Source: Desulfovibrio sp. JY
Lineage (GTDB): Bacteria; Desulfobacterota; Desulfovibrionia; Desulfovibrionales; Desulfovibrionaceae
DNA length: 64,000 nt
NCBI GenBank assembly: GCA_021730285.1
Contig: CP082962.1
Location: forward strand, 3,543,501 to 3,607,500
Direction: 5' to 3'
Below are positions 41,294 through 48,162 of this stretch, piece after piece. Each line of letters starts with the position of its first letter. The stretch's first letter is position 1. The position numbers and the translations under genes were made by a program. The notes below the pieces were generated by a model. That model searched no databases. It saw only the letters and a program-made list of their open reading frames with translations, and was not told the DNA's origin.

Positions 41294-41331
41294 CTGGGGG
41301 GAAACCTTTCTTCAGAAAGGTTTCCCCCCAG
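41294..41331. repeat. Interspersed palindrome 7 (overlaps dehydrogenase 3' end)
   Basis: Arms of 18 bp (CTGGGGGGAAACCTTTCT and complement) around TC, with the tag CGTTAAAAGTCTTGGGAAGG on the left. The minus-strand dehydrogenase gene ends inside it: TCA at 41312-41314 is its TGA stop, and its last five residues GGKPF are read from the right arm. With palindrome 6 it forms a back-to-back pair spanning 41169-41331. Confidence 0.9.
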
Positions 41332-42301
41332 TTAACACCTTCAACGCGCCGGGGCGGGCGGCGGCGGCCATGGCCTGGGGAAAATCCGCAAAGGGGTAGA
41401 CGGCTTCGATAAGGGGCGCGACGTCTACCAGCTTGTCGCGCAGATAGGCCGTGGCCAGATGAAAATTACCGCACCGCGAGCCGACGAGGCTGATTTCGTC
41501 CACCACCACCCGGGCCATGTTGACCGGGGTCGCGGCAAAGGTGGTGGTCTTGAGCACGATGGTCCCTTCCGGGCGCGTCAGGTCCAGGGCATGGGCCAGG
41601 CCCTCGGGGCGGCCCGTGGCCTCGACGACCAGGTCGAAGCGACCGAATTCCTTGAGCAGGGCGGCGACGAGGCCGTCATGGCTGTCATCGCGGCGCGTGG
41701 TGACCCCCTGGTCGGCGGCAATGGCCAGCTTGCGGGCGTGGCGGCCGGCCAGGACGATGTCCGGGCATTGGTGGCGCAGGGAGCAGGCGGACAGGATGCC
41801 GAGCTTGCCGTCGCCAAGGACCAGCACGGCCATGTCGGCGGTGAGATGGAGCTGTTGCCCGGGTTCCAGGGCGGCGGCCAGGGGTTCGATGAACACCGCT
41901 TCGCGGTCCGAGACAGTGTCCGGGATTTCGTGGAGCAGTGGGACCGGCATGGTGACGTAGCCGGCGAACGCGCCGTCCTTGCCGGCGATGCCAAGCGTGG
42001 TGCGGTTGGGGCAGTGGCGCGGCCCGGTGGTCAGGCAGGTCGGGCAATGGCCGCAGCCCAGGTTGATTTCCGCCGTCACCCGCCGGCCGACCAGTTCCGG
42101 ATTCCCCGGCGCCTCGGCCACGACGGCCACGAACTCGTGGCCCGGGATGCCGGCAAACCCCATGTACCCCTTGAGCAACTCCAGGTCGGTGTTGCAGATG
42201 CCGGCCATGCGGACCTGAAGCAGCGCTTCGCCGGCAAGCGGCCGGGGATCGGGCCTTTCGACCACATGGACACTCCCGTTGTCAAAGACGACGGCCTGCA
42301 T
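41312..42301 (-). CDS. Zinc-dependent alcohol dehydrogenase (MDR family)
   Basis: 329 residues. Catalytic zinc ligands lie in GICNTDLELLKG (Cys near 36) and GHEF (His near 57); the four structural-zinc cysteines are in GCGHCPTCLTTGPRHC near 84-99. The cofactor loop VLVLGDGKLGIL is near 161. It oxidises an alcohol or polyol with NAD(P). GGAG 8 bases upstream sets MQAVVF as the start, not the ATG at 42328. Its C-terminal tail TGGKPF is contributed by palindrome 7. The substrate cannot be inferred from the position, since the neighbours are unrelated. Confidence 0.85.
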   Translation of the reverse strand: MQAVVFDNGSVHVVERPDPRPLAGEALLQVRMAGICNTDLELLKGYMGFAGIPGHEFVAVVAEAPGNPELVGRRVTAEINLGCGHCPTCLTTGPRHCPNRTTLGIAGKDGAFAGYVTMPVPLLHEIPDTVSDREAVFIEPLAAALEPGQQLHLTADMAVLVLGDGKLGILSACSLRHQCPDIVLAGRHARKLAIAADQGVTTRRDDSHDGLVAALLKEFGRFDLVVEATGRPEGLAHALDLTRPEGTIVLKTTTFAATPVNMARVVVDEISLVGSRCGNFHLATAYLRDKLVDVAPLIEAVYPFADFPQAMAAAARPGALKVLTGGKPF

Positions 42302-42430
42302 GGGCGGCTCCTTTTTTGTCTGGCGCAATCAGGGAAAACAACCTAACCAAATCATAAGCTTTGTTCAATTGATGCCCGGAAACGCCACCGGCGTGCAACG
42401 GATATCTTTTCAAGGCGATAAGAAGGCGTG

Positions 42431-44083
42431 ATGCAACAAGACATGGTGTGCGAGGCGGTTTTCGATCCGGCAGACGACGGCGGGCGTGGCACGCGGCTGG
42501 ATGTCTTCTGGAGTGTCCGGCTGGCCGGGGAGGACGTCACCCGGGCACGGGTGCGCGCGGCCATCGAGGACGGGCAGGCGAGCGTGGACGGCGCGCCCTG
42601 CCGCAAGCCCGGAACCAAGCTTCGCGGCGGTGAGGCGCTGACCCTGCGCCTGCCGAAGCTCTCCAGCGAGACCGGGGCCGAGGCCGGGGCGCTGACGCTG
42701 CTTCATGCCGACGCGGACGTGATCGTGCTGGACAAACCGGCCGGGCTCACCGTGCATCCGGCTCCGGGGCTGCCCGAGGGGACGCTGGTCAACCGGCTCT
42801 TGTACCGTTTCCCGCAGCTTCACGACATGGCCGGTGAGCGGCCGGGCATCGTCCACCGTCTGGACAAGGACACGAGCGGCCTGTTGCTGGTCGCCCTGAC
42901 CGAAGCCGCCAGGCAGGCCCTGGCCGCCGATTTCGCGGCGAGAAGGGTGCGCAAGACCTATCTGGCCCTGGTGCACGGCCGGCCCGACCGTGACGGCGGG
43001 GACATCCGCCTGCCGATCGGCCGCGACCCCAGGAATCGGACCAAAATGGCGGTGGCGGCCAAAGGCGGGCGCGAGGCCGCAACCCGCTGGCGGCTGGTCT
43101 GGAGTGCGCCGGACGATGCGGCCAGCCTTTTGGAAGTGGACATTTTCACCGGCCGCACCCACCAGATCCGGGTGCATCTGGCGGCCATCGGCCATCCCAT
43201 CGTCGGGGATGCGGTCTACGGCGCACTGCAACATACCGCCTGGAAACGCCGGCCAGGTGTCCTGGCCCGGCTGGCCACGCGCCAGATGCTTCACGCCTGG
43301 AAGCTGTCCTTTGTCCATCCGGGTACTGGGGAGACGTGCTCCTACCGTTGCCCGCCGCCCCCGGATTTCTGGCGGCTGGTGCTGCTCCTTGGCCGTCGCT
43401 GCCAACGGGTGGGGCTGGTCGGCATGCCGGGCTGCGGCAAGTCGGCCTTGCTCAAGGTCTTTGAGGCGGCCGGCTCTCCGGTCTTTTCCGCCGATGCGGC
43501 CGTGGGCAGGCTCTATGCCCCGGGAGGCGGCGGGGCGCACATGCTGGCCGGGCGCTTCGGAGAGAAGGCGCTCGGACCGGACGGCTCCGTCGACAAGGCC
43601 TGGTTGCTTACGCGGATGCTCGAAAACGAATCCTTCCGGCGGGAGGTCATGGAACTGGTGCATCCGCTGGTTCGGGCGGAACTGGATGCTTTCCTGCAAG
43701 CGAACGTCACGGCCCGGGTAGCCTTTGCCGAGGTGCCGCTGCTTTTCGAATCGGGTTGGCCTTGGCAGGACGTTGCGGATATGGTTGTCGGAGTTCGTTG
43801 TTCCTTGGAGACGCGCCGGGAGCGCCTCACCGGCGGGCGTGGCTGGGACGGGGATCTGGCCGACCGCATGGACGGCTGGCAGTGGCCCGAGGCGGCCAAG
43901 CTGGCCAAATGCCGGTTCGTGGTGGACAATGACGGCGACCTGGACAGTTTGACGCGCCAGGGACGGGACGTCCTGGACGGACTGGCCGCGTTGCGCCGCC
44001 GGGAGGCGTTTGACCGCCTGCAATGGTTGCGGGATCGGGGTTATGCGCCGGGGCCGCTGCCCGCCACCGGAGGCGGGCAATGA
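42431..44083 (+). CDS. RluD-type pseudouridine synthase fused to dephospho-CoA kinase
   Basis: 550 residues, two enzymes in one chain. Residues 1-~320: S4 RNA-binding domain, then the synthase with LDKPAGLTVHP and the catalytic Asp in VHRLDKDTSGL near 145, ending in HPFTG-like FTGRTHQIRVHL; it would modify 23S rRNA. Residues ~330-550: CoaE with P-loop GMPGCGKS near 333-340, the SADAAVGRLY acceptor motif, and lid region TGGRGWDGDLADRM, which phosphorylates dephospho-CoA to CoA. No separate coaE is seen in the window. ATG 42431 is preferred over the GTG three bases earlier, with GAAGG upstream. Linked function is not obvious. Confidence 0.88.
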   Translation: MQQDMVCEAVFDPADDGGRGTRLDVFWSVRLAGEDVTRARVRAAIEDGQASVDGAPCRKPGTKLRGGEALTLRLPKLSSETGAEAGALTLLHADADVIVLDKPAGLTVHPAPGLPEGTLVNRLLYRFPQLHDMAGERPGIVHRLDKDTSGLLLVALTEAARQALAADFAARRVRKTYLALVHGRPDRDGGDIRLPIGRDPRNRTKMAVAAKGGREAATRWRLVWSAPDDAASLLEVDIFTGRTHQIRVHLAAIGHPIVGDAVYGALQHTAWKRRPGVLARLATRQMLHAWKLSFVHPGTGETCSYRCPPPPDFWRLVLLLGRRCQRVGLVGMPGCGKSALLKVFEAAGSPVFSADAAVGRLYAPGGGGAHMLAGRFGEKALGPDGSVDKAWLLTRMLENESFRREVMELVHPLVRAELDAFLQANVTARVAFAEVPLLFESGWPWQDVADMVVGVRCSLETRRERLTGGRGWDGDLADRMDGWQWPEAAKLAKCRFVVDNDGDLDSLTRQGRDVLDGLAALRRREAFDRLQWLRDRGYAPGPLPATGGGQ

Positions 44084-44084
44084 A

Positions 44085-44810
44085 ATGATACCGCTTCGCG
44101 ACAATGTGCCAAGTTCCCGCCGGCCACTCGTGACCTGGACGATCATTGCCCTGTGCGCGCTGCTTTTTTTCTTCGAGCAACTGCTGCCGAATCGTGCCCT
44201 GTTCGAATTTTTGTATATCTATGGCGTGGTCCCGGCCCGCTACACCGATCCGGCCTATGCCGCCATCATGGGCTATCCCAGGGGCGGCTACGAATCCATG
44301 GTCACCTACATGTTTCTGCACGGCGGCTGGCTGCATTTTCTGCTCAACATGTGGGTGCTGTGGATATTCGCCGACAATGTGGAGGAGGCGCTCGGGCCGT
44401 TGCGGTTTGCCCTGTTCTACCTGGCCTGCGGCGTGATCGCCGTCTGCACCCACATTCTTTTCAACTGGAACGCCACCATGCCGGTGATCGGGGCCTCCGG
44501 GGCCATCGCCGGGGTGATGGGGGCCTATTTCCGCCTGTTTCCCCGGGCCAGGGTGGTGACGCTCATTCCGATTTTCATCTTTCCCTGGATCATCGAACTC
44601 CCGGCCGTGGTCTTTCTGGGCATCTGGTTTTTCCTGCAACTGCTTTCCGGCGTCAGTGGCTCGGTCAGCGGCAGCGGGGCCAGCAGCGTCGCCTTCTGGG
44701 CCCATGCCGGCGGTTTCGTCGCCGGGCTCGGGCTTGTGCGCCTCATTTTGCCGCACGGCTGCGAGTTCTGCTTCGATCCCCGCAACCGGCGCTACGATCG
44801 GGAAGGATAG
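44085..44810 (+). CDS. Rhomboid family intramembrane serine protease
   Basis: 241 residues with six or seven membrane helices. HGGWLHFLLNMWVLWIF is the conserved helix after L1, GASGAIAGVMGAYF holds the catalytic serine near 140 and FWAHAGGFVAG the catalytic histidine near 206. Such proteases cut membrane proteins within the bilayer. GGAGG lies 10 bases before the ATG, and the gene starts one base after the previous stop, so it is co-transcribed with the fusion gene. The C-terminus ends in Cys/Arg-rich cytoplasmic residues. Confidence 0.93.
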   Translation: MIPLRDNVPSSRRPLVTWTIIALCALLFFFEQLLPNRALFEFLYIYGVVPARYTDPAYAAIMGYPRGGYESMVTYMFLHGGWLHFLLNMWVLWIFADNVEEALGPLRFALFYLACGVIAVCTHILFNWNATMPVIGASGAIAGVMGAYFRLFPRARVVTLIPIFIFPWIIELPAVVFLGIWFFLQLLSGVSGSVSGSGASSVAFWAHAGGFVAGLGLVRLILPHGCEFCFDPRNRRYDREG

Positions 44811-44838
44811 GACGCGTTCGAGGCCCCGTCCTCTCCTC

Positions 44839-45492
44839 TCACAAGGCCTGGGCCACCCAGACGACGCGCCCTACGATGCGGGCATGCCCGGTATCTCCGA
44901 TCACCGCTTCCGCAAGCGCGATCCCTCTGTCCTCGTCCGTCGTTTCCCTGTCGTCGTCTCCTCCGCAGGGCAGCATGCGTACCACCAACCCCTTGCCCAG
45001 GATATCCAGGGCGAACGGGGCGGTTTTTTCCCGCGTCTGCCGGGCGGCGGCGTTTGGCCCATCCCTCGCGTCCCGGCAGGTGTCCACCACCAGATAGGCC
45101 CCTTTGTGGATGCGCGGTTCCAGGGCCGGACTGTCCATGCGGACCACGAACCGGCTCGGACCGACGATACGGGGAGCCAGGGCGATGCGTTCGATCTCGC
45201 GTAACTGCCAGTGGCCCGTACGGGGATGGGTGACGGCCATGGCGAAAACCGGGGTCATGGCCACCGGACAATCGGGCGGGGCGTCCCGGCCCTTGCCCTG
45301 GAAGACCCAGTCCGGATCGAGATCGTATTCGCGGCAATGGCGCATGATCCATGAACTGAAGGCGGCCGCATCCATTTCGGTCGTCAAGGCGCTCGTGATA
45401 AGGCCCAGGCGGTTGGCACCGTCGTTGGCCCCCCTGGCGCAAAGGGCTGTCTTCAATCGGGCAAGAATGGCGTCACGTGCTTGTTGTCCCAT
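44839..45492 (-). CDS. LexA/CI-like repressor 1 (divergent HTH, no catalytic dyad)
   Basis: 217 residues, first of three paralogues in the 5' to 3' shared direction. The N-terminal ~75 residues align with the CI-type helix-turn-helix of the other two only weakly (MRHCREYDLDPDWVFQGK matches their end of domain). The C-terminal S24-like fold reads VVRMDSPALEPRIHKGAYLVVD, so Ala stands where LexA has the nucleophile Ser, and the later Lys is replaced (LVVRML). It cannot cleave itself and may not bind the same DNA. The start at 45492 follows a G-rich site; an AT-rich promoter region lies upstream. The closest plausible function is a ligand- or partner-controlled repressor. Confidence 0.75.
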   Translation of the reverse strand: MGQQARDAILARLKTALCARGANDGANRLGLITSALTTEMDAAAFSSWIMRHCREYDLDPDWVFQGKGRDAPPDCPVAMTPVFAMAVTHPRTGHWQLREIERIALAPRIVGPSRFVVRMDSPALEPRIHKGAYLVVDTCRDARDGPNAAARQTREKTAPFALDILGKGLVVRMLPCGGDDDRETTDEDRGIALAEAVIGDTGHARIVGRVVWVAQAL

Positions 45493-45613
45493 GTGAACCC
45501 CCGGTTTCCCACACAATAAGCACGAATGATTTATATGTAAATATATTTAATGCTATACTTTAATAAACATTCCTTTTGGATGCTCTGTAACGGGCCGCCC
45601 AGGCGTGCAACAC
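45493..45613. other. AT-rich promoter region of repressor 1
   Basis: From 45515 to 45580 the sequence is far more AT-rich than its surroundings, with an ATTTATATGTAAAT inverted repeat at 45529-45542 and several TATA-like hexamers on the minus strand (TATAAA, TATAGC). A promoter and operator for repressor 1 probably lie here, but no single -35/-10 pair is convincing. Confidence 0.4.
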
Positions 45614-45644
45614 AAAAAAAAGCCGTCTCCACCCAGGATACGGC
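45614..45644 (-). terminator. Terminator behind repressor 2
   Basis: On the minus strand GCCGT...ACGGC (5-bp stem, 13-base loop) is followed by at least eight T. It begins about 40 bases after the repressor 2 stop. Confidence 0.6.
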
Positions 45645-45686
45645 AATGCGATGATGGGTGCGACAGAAACGGAATGGAAAGAGGGA

Positions 45687-46367
45687 TCAGATTTCCTGGA
45701 TGACCCAGATCGCCTTGCCGACGGGGGTGATTCCCGGAGTTTCCAGGGGAAGATGCTGCGCCGGATGGGAGGGATTGTCAGCGAGCAGGGAGAGTCGCTT
45801 GGCTTCGAGATCGCGCACGACGCGTTTGATGACCAGTCCTTCGCCGGGAAAGTCGAGGGCATAAATTTCGCCGGTGCGCATACGCACGACGTCGCAATCG
45901 ATGCCTACATAGGCGCCGTGGCGGATGACCGGCTCCATGCCGGCGTTGTCCATTTTGACCACGAGCAAGTTCGGCCGCGACAGCGACTCGATAAGCGGGA
46001 TGCTTTCCAGGCGTTCCCGCTGCCAAACCCCGGTTTCGGGATCGGTGCGGGCCATGGCATACACGGTCGTGCGTGCGGGTGTGGCCGCGTATTCGTGGGC
46101 GGTTTCGCGCACGCCAGACACGCCTTCGGACATGGCAAAGCCCTCTCGCCTCGAAGCGGGTTCCTGCCCGTATAAAATCCAGTCCGGCTCCAGGCCGCAG
46201 GCCCGGTACAGCGTGATGAGCCAGCCATCGGGGATGGTATTTTTCTTTTTGGCGTCGGAAATGCTGGATTGCTTGATGCCGAGCAGAGCTGCGATCTCCG
46301 TCTGGGTCCGGGTCTTCGTGGCCGCCTGGATCCTGGCATAAGCGTCTTCGAAGGTGTCGGGCTTCAC
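45687..46367 (-). CDS. LexA/CI-like repressor 2 (Ser to Gly)
   Basis: 226 residues. A CI-type helix-turn-helix at ~20-50 (RTQTEIAALLGIKQSSISDAKK) is followed by a linker and an S24-like domain. The nucleophile position of LexA (GMSM) is AGM in MDNAGMEPVIRHGAYVGID, so Ser is Gly, while Lys remains in LVIKRVVRD. Self-cleavage is therefore excluded, and release from DNA must work otherwise. The GTG start is chosen because AGGAGG is 6 bases upstream. Its promoter and a 23-bp operator-like palindrome are at 46433-46484, suggesting autoregulation. No phage genes are near, so it is not part of an evident prophage. Confidence 0.82.
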   Translation of the reverse strand: MKPDTFEDAYARIQAATKTRTQTEIAALLGIKQSSISDAKKKNTIPDGWLITLYRACGLEPDWILYGQEPASRREGFAMSEGVSGVRETAHEYAATPARTTVYAMARTDPETGVWQRERLESIPLIESLSRPNLLVVKMDNAGMEPVIRHGAYVGIDCDVVRMRTGEIYALDFPGEGLVIKRVVRDLEAKRLSLLADNPSHPAQHLPLETPGITPVGKAIWVIQEI

Positions 46368-46432
46368 GCAGCCTCCTGCATGGCGGTGTTTTGCATGGCA
46401 GGTTTCATAAAGCAACTTACTGCAAAAAATAA

Positions 46433-46484
46433 TTATGAATCTATAATAGTCATAACTAATACACGATTTCATGGAACGCGTCAA
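46433..46484 (-). promoter_or_regulatory. Promoter and operator-like palindrome of repressor 2
   Basis: On the minus strand TTGACG (46479-46484), 17 bases, TATTAG (46456-46461) form a good sigma70 promoter. Immediately downstream, 46433-46455 is a 23-bp inverted repeat (arms TTATGA/TCATAA, eight of eleven positions paired) that covers the expected start of transcription near 46449. Its position suits a repressor binding site. Confidence 0.6.
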
Positions 46485-46520
46485 CGCGTCGGCGAAATAG
46501 AGAAAATCGCACTCTGGTAG

Positions 46521-46578
46521 GAAAAAAACGACCCGGCGGGCGAGCCGGGAACAGGCGTAACGCTGTGCTGTTCCCGGC
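46521..46578 (-). terminator. Terminator behind repressor 3
   Basis: On the minus strand GCCGGGAACAG pairs perfectly with CTGTTCCCGGC (46544-46578) over 13 bases; a second small CCCG/CGGG hairpin and a T7 run follow (A-run 46522-46528 on plus). Confidence 0.75.
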
Positions 46579-46612
46579 GCTGCCGCGGGACGGGCGGCGT
46601 CTTTCGGCGGGG

Positions 46613-47311
46613 CTAGAGTTCCTGGAAAACCCAGGTGACACGGCCGACAACACGCTCGGCTGCGCCGTCGGCGGGAATGCACTGATCGGCATAGGTCTGA
46701 TTTTCCGAGCGCAGAATGAGCCGGCCGTTTTCGGCATCGTGCACAATACGTTTGATGATGAGCCCTTCCATGGGCATATCCAGAGCGTACAGGCCGCCAG
46801 AACGAATGGTCTTGCGGTCCTTGTCGATGCCCACATAGGCTCCACGATGGATGACCGGTTCCATGTCGCTTTCGTCCATGCGCACGATGACCAGGGATGC
46901 TTTATGGAATTGTTCCGGAACGGCCAATGTTTCCGCGCTGGCGACGGTTGCTTCTTCCTGTTCCGGTTCCGGCGTGGACATGGAGGCCACGGGCATCTGG
47001 TAATACTTGGGCTTGCGGCCGTAGCTGTCGCCGGATTCCCGCACATGCAGGGCGCCGCCGCGCTTATCACCCAGAAATTGCGGCTGTTCTCCGTCGATGA
47101 TCCAGTTGGGATTGAGGTTGTATATCTGGTACAGCTTGATCAGCCAGCTATCCGGAATGGATTGACGGCGCTTGGCGTCGGAAATGCTGGACTGACGGAT
47201 ATCGAGCATCTTGGCGATCTCCACCTGGGTGCGCATGCCCGTCGCCTGCTTGATCCGGTCGAATGCGTCGTCAAAGCGGTTGATGGTTTCCTGAGGGGTC
47301 CCTTCGTTCAT
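46613..47311 (-). CDS. LexA/CI-like repressor 3 (Ser to Asp)
   Basis: 232 residues. CI-type helix-turn-helix at ~23-52 (RTQVEIAKMLDIRQSSISDAKR), a Glu-rich linker, then an S24-like domain with VRMDESDMEPVIHRGAYVGID. Asp occupies the nucleophile position, with a Ser one residue earlier; Lys remains in LIIKRIVHD. It is the closest relative of repressor 2. GGAGG lies 4 bases before the ATG; a longer frame upstream has no site. A promoter lies ~250 bases upstream, giving a long leader with a hairpin at 47342-47396. Own terminator follows. Confidence 0.82.
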   Translation of the reverse strand: MNEGTPQETINRFDDAFDRIKQATGMRTQVEIAKMLDIRQSSISDAKRRQSIPDSWLIKLYQIYNLNPNWIIDGEQPQFLGDKRGGALHVRESGDSYGRKPKYYQMPVASMSTPEPEQEEATVASAETLAVPEQFHKASLVIVRMDESDMEPVIHRGAYVGIDKDRKTIRSGGLYALDMPMEGLIIKRIVHDAENGRLILRSENQTYADQCIPADGAAERVVGRVTWVFQEL

Positions 47312-47341
47312 AATGCCTCCGAGTACATCGGTTATCGTCAA

Positions 47342-47396
47342 ATATTCGTGGCGGGACGCCCGCAGGGGGAGGCGGTTTCTTTTTCGCCACGAATAT
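47342..47396. promoter_or_regulatory. Inverted repeat in the leader of repressor 3
   Basis: ATATTCGTGGCG (47342-47353) and its exact complement (47385-47396) are 31 bases apart, with a nested GCGGGACGCCCGC hairpin at 47351-47363. It may be an RNA hairpin controlling repressor 3 or a pair of half operators. It ends 31 bases before the start codon. Confidence 0.6.
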
Positions 47397-47567
47397 CGCG
47401 TTTTCGTCGGTTATTCCGCATTGCCTCTGCCACACATCCGACGGCCGACGACATTGACCGGCAACGGCTGCTGGAAAATACGATCTTCAATAATCGGTGG
47501 GAGATTTTCAGGTCGTTCTGGAAACGGCATATAAGTCTGTACCTGCCAAGCCGATCGCAAGTGCAAT

Positions 47568-47596
47568 ATTATGAATGCTGCGAAAGTATAAGTCAA
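47568..47596 (-). promoter_or_regulatory. Promoter directed toward repressor 3
   Basis: On the minus strand TTGACT (47591-47596), a 17-base spacer, and CATAAT (47568-47573) give the best sigma70 match in the window. Transcription would start near 47561, leaving a ~250-base leader before repressor 3. A 39-codon frame in that leader (47411-47530) has no ribosome site and is not annotated. Confidence 0.65.
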
Positions 47597-48162
47597 GAAT
47601 ACAAGTGGCAGCAGGGTTAATCCTCCGGTTCTGGGGCGCGTTGCACTGCTACGATCCGGCGAAGCGTTGGCATGTTAACGGCAGGATACGAAAAGCACTA
47701 CGCCCAGGCCCTCAGCGCCCTTTGGGATACGCCTGAAAACGAGCGCTGTCCTTTGTCGCTACACATGTATGGTCGAATGTCCCTTGGGGGCGCGCAGTTG
47801 TTCGTGGCCGCAACGATCGCTTCGAAGGGGCGAGCGGGGTGTGACAGGCAACTCGCCCGGTCGCGCGTCGTCGGTTCGATGCGACGAGGATCACGTCCGC
47901 CGGACAGGCGAGGGATGCCGACCGTATGGCAACACGCCTCGTGTGGCCTCGTGTTGCCCCCCTGGAAGGAGTCCGTACGGATTTTGCTGACAAAACAGTT
48001 GAACAATTATTTTTTTGAAAAATATGCGCTGCTGCCGTATCGGCAAGCTCGCAGGATATCGAACCGGCGAATGCGTACGTTGCCTCGATGAAACTGTCAA
48101 TAATTTTCTACTAATCAAATAGATAATATTGAGCTATAGCTTGGTTGAAAATGGGCAAAAAG
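47597..48162. other. Non-coding region, structured, between hypF and the repressors
   Basis: This stretch of more than 560 bases lacks a convincing gene. It has a perfect 9-bp hairpin (GGCAACACG 47928-47936, CGTGTTGCC 47950-47958), several smaller stems between 47840 and 47925, and an AT-rich end (47995-48160). Short open frames on both strands have no ribosome site and unusual composition. A small RNA, degraded gene or insertion scar are all possible. Confidence 0.4.

Noticed and set aside
44839-47311. Prophage, suggested by three CI-like repressors
   Set aside because: No integrase, structural, lysis or replication genes lie nearby, and the flanks are housekeeping genes.
47672-48091. A 139-codon plus-strand frame in the gap before hypF
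   Set aside because: No ribosome site, atypical composition and no recognisable segment; treated as non-coding.
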